The notes beneath the pieces are model-generated. The model searched no databases. It worked only from the letters and a program-made list of their open reading frames with translations, and was not told the origin of the DNA. The position numbers and the translations under genes are program-made. Of a stretch of DNA of 57,776 bases, positions 43,153-51,505 are shown one piece after another (position 1 is the first letter of the stretch; each line of letters begins with the position of its first letter). The DNA comes from Bacillota bacterium (lineage in GTDB: Bacteria > Bacillota_I > Bacilli_A > Acholeplasmatales > Acholeplasmataceae). The stretch spans positions 1 through 57,776 of the forward strand of contig JAQCDH010000001.1 in NCBI GenBank assembly GCA_027620815.1, in the 5' to 3' direction.

Positions 43153-43611
43153 ATGTCAATACACGTGACCTCGAATCAACAAGAAACTGAACTTCTAGGC
43201 TATCAATTAGCTTCTCTTTTAAACTATCAAGATTACCCTATCGTGATATTAGATGGTCCACTTGCAGCAGGAAAAACGACATTTACTAAAGGAATTGCTA
43301 AAGCATTAGACATTACTAAAATGATCAATAGTCCTAGTTATACACTTATGAAATCATATCAGTCAGAAGATAAAACTAAACAACTTTACCATTTAGATTT
43401 ATATAGAATGAATAAAAATAATCAAGATTATGATTTAGAGGAATATATCAATGCAGAGGCATTTACCGTTATTGAATGGCCTTTTCAAGTTCCTCAGTTA
43501 TTACCAGAACATTATGTAAAAGTAACACTTAAGGTGACTTCAGAATTGATAAGAGAGATAGAAATTACTTGTCATGCGCCATATTGTGTGAACTTGGAGC
43601 AAAAACGATGA
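43153..43611 (+). CDS. tsaE: tRNA t6A biosynthesis ATPase TsaE
   Basis: TsaE is the ATPase that resets the TsaB-TsaD complex in t6A37 synthesis. The 152-residue protein has the P-loop GPLAAGKT (35-42), with A for the common second glycine, then NSPSYTLMKSY and HLDLYRM, and the VIEWPFQ segment. It lies 4 bp after pgi with no clear ribosome site, suggesting translational coupling, and overlaps tsaB by ATGA. Confidence 0.93.
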   Translation: MSIHVTSNQQETELLGYQLASLLNYQDYPIVILDGPLAAGKTTFTKGIAKALDITKMINSPSYTLMKSYQSEDKTKQLYHLDLYRMNKNNQDYDLEEYINAEAFTVIEWPFQVPQLLPEHYVKVTLKVTSELIREIEITCHAPYCVNLEQKR

Positions 43612-44192
43612 TTAAATTATATATGGATGTGTCAACAGATGTTATGTATATCGCTTTATCAAAAGATAATACACTACTAGATTTTTCTGTTCGTCACGGT
43701 AAAAGAGATCATGCAAAATATTTAGTTGATCGCATTCAACTAATACTTGAAAAAAATAAACTTCGTTTAGATGATGTTAATGAAATAATTGTAGGAGAAG
43801 GACCGGGATCTTATACTGGTATTAGAATTGCTGTTACCGTTGGAAAAACTCTTGCCTTTGCTAAAAAAATAGATTTATACCGTGTTTCAAGTTTAATATT
43901 TATGTCCTCTGGTTTTGAAGGACTTACTTGTGTCATACATGATGCGAGAAGAGGTTTTGTTTTTGCATCTATTTATGAAGATGGCGATGTTTATTTAAAT
44001 AGTAAATATATCCTATTAGAGGAGTTAAAAAATCATGCTCACTATAAAAAAACAAATATGATCACACTTGATGAAGAAACTTATAAAGTTGATCTTTCAA
44101 AAATTGATTTACATAGAAAGTTAGTTGTTGATGTTCATTCATTTGAACCAAATTATTCACGATTAACTGAGGCAGAAGAAAATGCAAGTTAG
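43608..44192 (+). CDS. tsaB: tRNA t6A biosynthesis protein TsaB
   Basis: TsaB is the inactive ASKHA-fold partner of TsaD. The 194-residue protein starts MIKLYMDVSTDVMYIAL and carries the signature GEGPGSYTGIRIAVTVGKTL. The ATG at 43608 overlaps the tsaE stop; an earlier in-frame ATG at 43569 is less likely. Its end overlaps rimI by 11 bp. Confidence 0.94.
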   Translation: MIKLYMDVSTDVMYIALSKDNTLLDFSVRHGKRDHAKYLVDRIQLILEKNKLRLDDVNEIIVGEGPGSYTGIRIAVTVGKTLAFAKKIDLYRVSSLIFMSSGFEGLTCVIHDARRGFVFASIYEDGDVYLNSKYILLEELKNHAHYKKTNMITLDEETYKVDLSKIDLHRKLVVDVHSFEPNYSRLTEAEENAS

Positions 44193-44634
44193 AAAAGCTA
44201 AAGATATTGATGCTGAAATCATTTCATCTATTGAACAAAGTGCTCTGAATGAATCGTTAGGGATTCCATTTTTAAGACAAGAGTTACTCACGAATCCATT
44301 TGCTAACTATTATATTCTTGAAAAAAATGAAGTTGGCATTGGTTATATTGGTGTTCGAGTTGTTGATGATCATGGTGAAATTATGAATTTTGCTGTTTAT
44401 AAAGAAAAACAAAGACAAGGGTATGGCACCTTTCTTTTTGAATATGTATTAAAAGAAATGCTTTCACTCGGTGTAACGAGTATGTCTTTAGAAGTTAGAA
44501 AAAGTAATGTAAAAGCAATAAAGTTTTATGAAAAATATGGATTTACTAAGTCTTACTTAAGACCAAACTACTACAGTGATGAAGATGCAGTCGTTTATAT
44601 AAAGGAATTTAATCATGATTATATTAGCGATTGA
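44182..44634 (+). CDS. rimI: Ribosomal protein S18 alanine N-acetyltransferase (GNAT)
   Basis: A 150-residue GNAT acetyltransferase with the acetyl-CoA loop KEKQRQGYGTFL and the C-terminal VRKSNVKAIKFYEKYGF block typical of RimI. It sits between tsaB and tsaD, the position RimI usually takes in Bacillota. It overlaps both neighbours (11 and 20 bp). Confidence 0.9.
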   Translation: MQVRKAKDIDAEIISSIEQSALNESLGIPFLRQELLTNPFANYYILEKNEVGIGYIGVRVVDDHGEIMNFAVYKEKQRQGYGTFLFEYVLKEMLSLGVTSMSLEVRKSNVKAIKFYEKYGFTKSYLRPNYYSDEDAVVYIKEFNHDYISD

Positions 44635-45601
44635 AAGTAGTTGTGACGAAACAAGTGTTGCGATCTTAAAAGGCGAAAGAGAAATTTTATCACACGTTCT
44701 CGTTTCTCAAATCGATATTTTTAAATCATTTGGTGGTGTTGTTCCGGAAATGGCATCAAGAAACCATGTTTCAGTCATTACAAAACTCATAGATGAAGCA
44801 TTGAATCAAGCAAATATTCAACCAAGCGAACTTTCATTTGTTGCAGTTACTGAAGGTCCAGGATTAATTGGATCTTTACTAGTAGGTATTAATGCAGCAA
44901 CTGCATTTGCTTATGCACATCACATACCTGTGATTGGCGTTAATCATCTAGCAGGTCATATTTATTCCGCGAATTTAATTCAACCATTTGAATTTCCACT
45001 TCTTGCTTTGTTAGTTTCTGGAGGACACACGGAACTCATATATATGCACGATCATATGTCATTTAAAATTATCGGAGAAACGTTAGACGATGCTGTTGGT
45101 GAAGCTTATGATAAAGTTGCTAAAATGTTAGGATTAGGTTATCCGGGTGGACCTTTAATAGACCAAAAAGCATTTCTTGGTAAAGACACATACCAATTGC
45201 CCAGACCTAAACTTGAATCTCATGGTCTCAATTTTAGTTTTTCAGGACTTAAAAGTGCCGTTGCAAATATCGTAGGAAAAGAACGAGAAAAGATTGATGT
45301 AAACAACATGTGTACCTCATTTCAGTCAGCAGTCATGGATGTAATACAGTATAAATTAGAAAAAACCTACGAGGCATATGATGTTAAACAAACCATTATT
45401 GTAGGTGGTGTTGCTGCAAATAAAGGCTTAAGAATGATGCTTGAAAAACAATTTTCATCACGAAATATAATTGTTCCACCGTTAAATTATTGTACGGATA
45501 ATGCAGTTATGATAGCTGCTGCCGCATATCATCAATACCGATTAAATCCTAATTTTAAAGATTATATTTTAGGTGGTCAAGCAAATCTTTCTCTTGATTA
45601 A
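44615..45601 (+). CDS. tsaD: tRNA N6-adenosine threonylcarbamoyltransferase TsaD
   Basis: TsaD transfers threonylcarbamoyl to A37 of ANN-decoding tRNAs. The 328-residue protein starts MIILAIESSCDETSVA, with the metal-binding HLAGHIYS, SGGHTEL, GLGYPGGP and GGVAANKGLR motifs. Full length. With tsaE, tsaB and rimI it forms a compact operon; only TsaC/Sua5 is missing from this window. Confidence 0.97.
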   Translation: MIILAIESSCDETSVAILKGEREILSHVLVSQIDIFKSFGGVVPEMASRNHVSVITKLIDEALNQANIQPSELSFVAVTEGPGLIGSLLVGINAATAFAYAHHIPVIGVNHLAGHIYSANLIQPFEFPLLALLVSGGHTELIYMHDHMSFKIIGETLDDAVGEAYDKVAKMLGLGYPGGPLIDQKAFLGKDTYQLPRPKLESHGLNFSFSGLKSAVANIVGKEREKIDVNNMCTSFQSAVMDVIQYKLEKTYEAYDVKQTIIVGGVAANKGLRMMLEKQFSSRNIIVPPLNYCTDNAVMIAAAAYHQYRLNPNFKDYILGGQANLSLD

Positions 45602-45610
45602 GGAGATTTC

Positions 45611-47227
45611 ATGTTTTTCTTAACTAAACTTTTGGTTAAATACATCCTTATTCCTATTTTTATTACATTATTGATTCCAATAATCATTCTTTTATTTATG
45701 TACCAACCGCTAGATTTTTATTATCAAGATAAAGAATTAGAACAAGCATCTTTAAATGAAATCTTAGAAGATGGATTTAATACATTTACAGATAGTGAAG
45801 CGAGTTCCTTATCGTTTTCATTACATGAAGATGAAGTCAATTACTATGTGTTGAATGTTTTAAGTGTGGCTAATGAAAACTTTGACTTATCCAACACTTA
45901 TTTTATTGAAGAAGAGTTTTACGGATATGCAGGGAGTTGGTTTTCGTTTAGTGAAGAGGGCATTGAACTTATTTCTAAAATAGATATCTTTTTGACGCCA
46001 ACCATTACCTTTGAGACATCCTTAAGAATTACTTTTGAATTACTTTTTGATGGTGATCAAAGCATATTAGGAATCGATAACATTTATATCGGTAATTTAC
46101 CAATTTTATGGATGATTGATGTTGCCGATTTTGGACTTTCACTTTTTGGTATTCAGCTTGAAGATGAAATATCATCCATTTTAAATCAATTTGGAACCTA
46201 TCAGCACGAATCAAAGATTCTTACAATTAGTGTTTCAGAACTTATTGATGCTTCAAGCTCAGAAACACAAACAGTAGAAAGCGTTCTTGCTTTATTAAAA
46301 GGGATTCAAAATAATAATCTTTTAAGACTTGAAAGCAAAGATCAAATGCTTTCAGTTGTGATTGATGTTTATATCCTAGAAGATACAACAGCAATTCAAC
46401 ATTTAGCTGAAGAAGATAGTCTTCAATCTTATGAAGAAGTGTTACAAAATTGGTATAAATCAATATCATATATAGAACTTTTTCAAGAAACATTAAATTC
46501 AAGTGATCAAGCTTTATTGCAGTACACTGTTGAGATGCAAGAACTTGAGTTGAATCAAATGTTAAGTATTACACTTTCAGAGATGTTTCCTAATACTATT
46601 GAAGTGGGATCTTATAGGATTCAGATGAATCAACCCTATTTAGTAATAGATGATGCATTGTGGATAGAAATCCCACTTCAAATTTATAACGATAACGCGT
46701 CCCCTATTTTTACGACAAAAATGAAATTAGAAACGTCACTCATTTACGAAGATGACAAAGGATCATTAGCATTTAATCAAATTCATATAGGTGAAGCAGT
46801 ATTTAATCAAGAGTTATTATCGGTTTTATTTCAACTTTTTGAAGGTCAAATAGAGAATAATCAGTTAGATATTACCCCGCTTCTAGATATGTTTAATGAA
46901 GAAATATCTATTCAAGACATTTCAATCGATCAAGATAAGATTAAGATTTTGATTCAACCTTCAACTTCTGTAGGTTCAATCATCGATCTTGTTGAACAAA
47001 CAATGAATGAATTACAATTATTAGAAACATTACCAGAAGTCATTCAAACACAATTAGAAGTCATCTCAAATGCAATACTAACAAATGATATTGAAGATAT
47101 GAATCAAGCTTTTGAAGATTTCATGCTGATTTATGACGGATTAGATGATACAATACAAAGTGAGATACAACTCATTATATTTACCTATTTAGATGAGGCA
47201 ATGATATTAGAAACATTATTAAATTAA
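45611..47227 (+). CDS. Membrane-anchored protein of unknown function with two similar halves
   Basis: I do not recognise this 538-residue protein. An N-terminal membrane helix (about 11-31) is followed by a large extracytoplasmic acidic region without cysteine. Two parts look alike: one near 130-170 (ETSLRITFELLFDGDQ, then IDNIYIGNLPI) and one near 375-405 (KMKLETSLIYEDDKG, then FNQIHIGEAVF), suggesting an internal duplication. The N-terminal part has a faint resemblance to YpmS-type ectodomains. It follows tsaD by 9 bp with AAGGAGA. Confidence 0.7.
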   Translation: MFFLTKLLVKYILIPIFITLLIPIIILLFMYQPLDFYYQDKELEQASLNEILEDGFNTFTDSEASSLSFSLHEDEVNYYVLNVLSVANENFDLSNTYFIEEEFYGYAGSWFSFSEEGIELISKIDIFLTPTITFETSLRITFELLFDGDQSILGIDNIYIGNLPILWMIDVADFGLSLFGIQLEDEISSILNQFGTYQHESKILTISVSELIDASSSETQTVESVLALLKGIQNNNLLRLESKDQMLSVVIDVYILEDTTAIQHLAEEDSLQSYEEVLQNWYKSISYIELFQETLNSSDQALLQYTVEMQELELNQMLSITLSEMFPNTIEVGSYRIQMNQPYLVIDDALWIEIPLQIYNDNASPIFTTKMKLETSLIYEDDKGSLAFNQIHIGEAVFNQELLSVLFQLFEGQIENNQLDITPLLDMFNEEISIQDISIDQDKIKILIQPSTSVGSIIDLVEQTMNELQLLETLPEVIQTQLEVISNAILTNDIEDMNQAFEDFMLIYDGLDDTIQSEIQLIIFTYLDEAMILETLLN

Positions 47228-47246
47228 AGAAGAAAGCGAAAGACAT

Positions 47247-48875
47247 ATGAGCATCCATTCAAATTTTATTAAATCCATTATGGAAACTGATCTAGAAACA
47301 AAAAAACATCATGAAATTATTACAAGGTTTCCACCAGAACCTAACGGTTTTTTACATATTGGTCATGCGCGTGCAATTGTGACGAATTTTGAGCTTGCAA
47401 AATCTTTTGGTGGTAAAACAAACTTAAGATTTGATGATACAAACCCTTCAAAAGAAGATGATATATTTGTTCAAAACATTATTTCTGACATACGCTGGCT
47501 AGGCTATGAACCAGATGGTATTTATTATGCATCTGATTATTTTGAAGAAATGTATGACCGTGCTGTTATTCTTATTAAAAAAGGACTTGCTTATATTGAT
47601 GAATCCTCAGCAGATGATATTAAAAATATGAGAGGGTCAACGAGTATTAAAGGTATTGAATCCCCTTATCGAAATCGTTCAGTTGAAGAAAACCTTAAGT
47701 TATTTGAGGCGATGAAACTTGGTCAAAAAGAAGAAGGATCATGTGTATTAAGAGCGAAAATAGATATGTCCAGCCCAAATATGAATATGAGAGACCCTGT
47801 CATCTACCGTATTTCATTTGATCATCACCATCACCGAGGAAATGACTGGGTTATTTATCCTATGTATGATTTTGCACATCCAATTGAAGATGCAATCGAA
47901 GGCATAACCCATTCTTTATGTAGCTTAGAATTTGAAGATCATCGTCCACTTTATGACTGGGTTGTTAGAGAAACTGAAATGCCAAAAATTCCTAGACAAA
48001 TCGAATTTGGTAGACTCACCATTGAAAATACCGTGATGTCTAAAAGATATTTAAGACAACTTGTTGAGGAAAATAAAGTAACCGGTTGGGATGATCCAAG
48101 GATGCCAACTCTAAAAGGATTAAGACGTAGAGGATACACACCTGAAGCAATTCGTAAATTTATCCTAGAGTCTGGACTATCAAAAATTAATTCTACCATT
48201 GATTCTTCAATGTTAGATGCAGCTTTAAGAGATGATTTAAATCAAAAAGCAGGACGTCTGATGGGAGTGAAAGACCCATTAAAAGTTGTCATTACAAATT
48301 ATCCTGAAAATCAAGTAGAACAATTAGACGTTGAACTTCACCCAGATATTGAAGCAATGGGAACAAGAAGTATTCCTTTTTCTAGAGAAATATATATTGA
48401 ACACGAAGATTTCATTGTAGAAAAGCCTAATAATAAATACAAACGTTTATATTTGGGTGGTGAAGTGAGATTGTTTCATGCGTATTTCATCACATGTCAA
48501 AATGTTATTTATAAAGAAGATGGCACCATTGATTATTTAGAAGCAACGTATGACCCAGAAACGAAAAGTGGATCAGGTTTTGAATCCAGAAAGCCAAATG
48601 GTACCATTCATTTTGTGGAAGTTTCTCAAGCAGTTCCTGTTACTTTTAATATTTTTGGACCAATGGTTTTAGATGAAGAAGAAGGCGACATTATTTCTCG
48701 CTTTAAAGAAGATTCATGGCAAACACAACACGGTTTTGCAGAACCTTTTATTACATCATTACAAGTAGAAGACAAATGCCAACTTAAAAGATTAGGGTTT
48801 TACTGTGTGGATACATTATCTACAAAAGAAAATATCATCATGAATGAAATTGCGACGTTAAAGAGCAGTAAGTAA
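47247..48875 (+). CDS. glnS: Glutaminyl-tRNA synthetase
   Basis: GlnRS attaches glutamine directly to tRNA-Gln. The 542-residue class Ic enzyme has FPPEPNGFLHIGH (HIGH 37-40), the GlnRS-specific RFDDTNPSKED, MSKR (264-267) and a two-barrel anticodon domain in the C-terminal third. The RFDDTNP block distinguishes it from GluRS. Most Bacillota and mycoplasmas lack GlnRS and use GatCAB, so its presence is notable. Its stop overlaps pcrA by one base. Confidence 0.95.
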   Translation: MSIHSNFIKSIMETDLETKKHHEIITRFPPEPNGFLHIGHARAIVTNFELAKSFGGKTNLRFDDTNPSKEDDIFVQNIISDIRWLGYEPDGIYYASDYFEEMYDRAVILIKKGLAYIDESSADDIKNMRGSTSIKGIESPYRNRSVEENLKLFEAMKLGQKEEGSCVLRAKIDMSSPNMNMRDPVIYRISFDHHHHRGNDWVIYPMYDFAHPIEDAIEGITHSLCSLEFEDHRPLYDWVVRETEMPKIPRQIEFGRLTIENTVMSKRYLRQLVEENKVTGWDDPRMPTLKGLRRRGYTPEAIRKFILESGLSKINSTIDSSMLDAALRDDLNQKAGRLMGVKDPLKVVITNYPENQVEQLDVELHPDIEAMGTRSIPFSREIYIEHEDFIVEKPNNKYKRLYLGGEVRLFHAYFITCQNVIYKEDGTIDYLEATYDPETKSGSGFESRKPNGTIHFVEVSQAVPVTFNIFGPMVLDEEEGDIISRFKEDSWQTQHGFAEPFITSLQVEDKCQLKRLGFYCVDTLSTKENIIMNEIATLKSSK

Positions 48876-50959
48876 TGGAGTTTTTAAAAGACTTAAACCA
48901 ACAACAATTTAAAGCGGTAACTCACGATGTGGGTTCCGTTTTTGTCATTGCTGGCGCGGGTACAGGTAAAACAAGAACACTTACAATGCGAATTGCATAT
49001 CTTATTTCACAAGGGTATGACCCTAAAAGAATTCTCGCAGTTACATTTACAAATAAAGCAGCCAAAGAAATGAAAACACGTGTGATGGATATGGTGGGAC
49101 CTTCAGCATCTCAAGTTTGGATGTACACCTTTCATGCGTTTGGCTTGCAGATACTAAGAAGACATATTCATTTATTACCCTATGGCTATTTACCTAGTTT
49201 TCATATTATCGATGAAGATGATGTCAAGGTGATTATTAAAGAAGTGATCAAATCCTTGAATTTAGAACCTAAAGACTATTCACTAAAACACTTAAGAAAT
49301 ATTATTTCATTATATAAAACAAGAAGATTAGATGCTTTTGAATTTAGTGAAGAAGAAAATATCTACTTAGGATATGTTAAATATTTAAGAGATCACCAGT
49401 TTGTTGATTTTGATGATCTTATTTTATACACACAAGAGTTACTAAAAACCAATGAAGAAATGAGAACCTATTACCAACAGTATTTTGAACACATCTTAAT
49501 TGATGAGTTTCAAGATACCGATGTTATTCAATATGACATCATTAAGATGTTAGGCAGCAGGCATAAAAATGTATTTGTTGTTGGAGATCCCGATCAAAGT
49601 ATTTATGCATTTAGAGGTTCTCACTACGCGAATAACCAGAAGTTCTTAAATGAATTTTCCGCTAATCAAATCATTTTAGATCAAAATTATAGATCCACCA
49701 ATGACATATTAAATGCTGCAAATTTACTCATCAATCATAATCAAAACCGAATTTTAGGAAAAGAATTAAAAAGCGATCTTGGCCTAGGACAACAAGTGAC
49801 TTTTTATACAGCTCAAAATGATTATCAAGAAACCTATTTTGTCATCGATGAAATAAGAAGATTAAAAAGACAAGGAATCTCATATCAAGATATTGCAATT
49901 TTATATAGAAACAATGCATTATCAAGAATATTTGAAGATGCTTTGATTAAAGAAGGGATGCCTTATAAAATCTTTGGAGGTATTAGTTTTTATGAGAGAA
50001 AAGAAATTAAGGATGCGATTGCATATATACGTGTGACACTTGACCCTATTGAAGATTTTTACTTAAAACGTATCATTAATGTACCAAGAAGAGGTATCGG
50101 CTTGACCTCTTTAGAAAAACTTGAAAAATTTGCAAAAATTGAAGGTCTATCGATGTTTGATGCAATTGAATCGGTTCCAATAACAGGTAAATCTAAACAA
50201 GCATTGTTAGAGTTTAAAGAAACGATTGAATCCATCCAACAACACATACAAGAGTTAAATCATCTAGATGAATTCTTAGCGATCGTTTTAGACATATCAG
50301 GATATTTAGATATGTTAAAAGCAGACCATGATGAAACCTCAGAAGATCGCATTTCCAACTTAAAAGAACTCATTACCGTATTCAAAAGAAGTGAAGGTTA
50401 TTATGAAGGAAATATGAAACAAAAAGTTCAACAGCTTTTAGATCAAATCGCGCTTTATACAAGTTTAGATAAATCAAGTGATGATGAATCGATTATTTTA
50501 AGTACCATCCATCAAGTTAAAGGATTAGAATTTAAAGCTGTTTTTATGGTAGTCATGGAAGAGTCGATATTCCCATCGGACTTCACGTTAAGTGATCCAA
50601 GAGAACTTGAAGAAGAAAGACGTGTTTGTTACGTAGGTGTGACACGTGCGAAAAGATATTTATACATTTCATATGCTCAAAGACGGATGGTCTATGGACA
50701 ATTTAAAATTAACTACGCATCAAGATTTTTAAAAGAAATGAGACAACACAAAGTAGAGCAAGTATCAACATCGACATCTTCGACTACTCAAAAAACATAT
50801 TTATCAAAAGGTGATAAAGTTACACATACTGTTTTTGGAGATGGCGTTGTTGTAAGTATGCAAGAAGATGTTGCAACAATAGCTTTTCCCGCTCCACATG
50901 GAATTAGAAAAATCATTGAAAGCCATCCGGCATTAAAGAAAAAAGCACTAACAAATTAG
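48875..50959 (+). CDS. pcrA: ATP-dependent DNA helicase PcrA/UvrD
   Basis: PcrA is the essential SF1A 3'-5' helicase for repair and plasmid replication. The 694-residue protein has the Q-motif LNQQQFKAV, Walker A AGAGTGKT (26-33), motif II IDEFQDTD, motif III VVGDPDQSIYAFRGS, motif V TIHQVKGLEFKAVF and motif VI EEERRVCYVGVTRAK, then a C-terminal Tudor-like region with GDKVTHTVFGDG. Complete and of usual length; pcrA-ligA order is conserved. Confidence 0.96.
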   Translation: MEFLKDLNQQQFKAVTHDVGSVFVIAGAGTGKTRTLTMRIAYLISQGYDPKRILAVTFTNKAAKEMKTRVMDMVGPSASQVWMYTFHAFGLQILRRHIHLLPYGYLPSFHIIDEDDVKVIIKEVIKSLNLEPKDYSLKHLRNIISLYKTRRLDAFEFSEEENIYLGYVKYLRDHQFVDFDDLILYTQELLKTNEEMRTYYQQYFEHILIDEFQDTDVIQYDIIKMLGSRHKNVFVVGDPDQSIYAFRGSHYANNQKFLNEFSANQIILDQNYRSTNDILNAANLLINHNQNRILGKELKSDLGLGQQVTFYTAQNDYQETYFVIDEIRRLKRQGISYQDIAILYRNNALSRIFEDALIKEGMPYKIFGGISFYERKEIKDAIAYIRVTLDPIEDFYLKRIINVPRRGIGLTSLEKLEKFAKIEGLSMFDAIESVPITGKSKQALLEFKETIESIQQHIQELNHLDEFLAIVLDISGYLDMLKADHDETSEDRISNLKELITVFKRSEGYYEGNMKQKVQQLLDQIALYTSLDKSSDDESIILSTIHQVKGLEFKAVFMVVMEESIFPSDFTLSDPRELEEERRVCYVGVTRAKRYLYISYAQRRMVYGQFKINYASRFLKEMRQHKVEQVSTSTSSTTQKTYLSKGDKVTHTVFGDGVVVSMQEDVATIAFPAPHGIRKIIESHPALKKKALTN

Positions 50960-51000
50960 TAAAGTGATAACTCACTTGTAATATAAGTTAAGATGATGTC

Positions 51001-51482
51001 ATGTTCAATAAACAACAATTAGAAGCGATCACCTTCCGTGATCGCTTTATTTTAGTAAATGCTGGTGCAGGTTCAGGTAAAACAACAGTTATGATTGCTA
51101 GAATACAAGCTTTATTAAGTGAAGGGGTTTTAGAAGATCAAATATTAGGTCTTACATTTTCTAGAGAAGCGGCCCATCAAATGAAACAATTCCAATGTTT
51201 CTTCAACATAAAATTAAACTATTAACACTACATGAATCAAAAGGGTTAGAGTTTGATGGTGTATGTATCATTCGTATTTATGAAAAAATACTTCCACATC
51301 ACCTTTCAGCCTCAAAAGAAAGTATTGAAGAAGAGAGACGTCTTTTTTATGTTGAACTTGCTCGTGCCAAACATAAGATATATTTTATTTATCATAAACA
51401 TCAAGACCAAAACAAAAATGTAAAACTATCAAAATTCATGTTAGAAATCAGTAAAAATCAGCAATTTAAAGCAATAAAATGA
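51001..51482 (+). pseudogene. Remnant of a second UvrD-type helicase (internal deletion plus frameshift)
   Basis: The 5' part (51001 to about 51190) encodes a UvrD-like N-terminus: FNKQQLEAITF, Walker A NAGAGSGKTT and LTFSREAAHQM. The 3' part (about 51195-51482), in the -1 frame relative to the first, encodes the end of such a helicase: motif V TLHESKGLEFDGV and motif VI EEERRLFYVELARAKH. Motifs Ia to IV, about 400-500 residues, are gone. The first frame stops at 51225. No slippery site links the frames, so I call it a deletion derivative, inactive as a helicase. Its TGA stop forms part of the ligA promoter. Confidence 0.88.
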
Positions 51483-51488
51483 TATAAT
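51480..51488 (+). promoter_or_regulatory. ligA extended -10 promoter
   Basis: TGATATAAT, hexamer 51483-51488, 17 bp before the ligA ATG, with AGGTGAT between. It starts with the TGA stop of the helicase remnant. Confidence 0.65.
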
Positions 51489-51505
51489 AATCTATAGGTG
51501 ATTTT

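Noticed and set aside
51190..51230. Programmed frameshift joining the two helicase fragments into one short protein
   Set aside because: The overlap has no X-XXY-YYZ heptamer, and the joined product would lack motifs Ia to IV, so a deletion is simpler.
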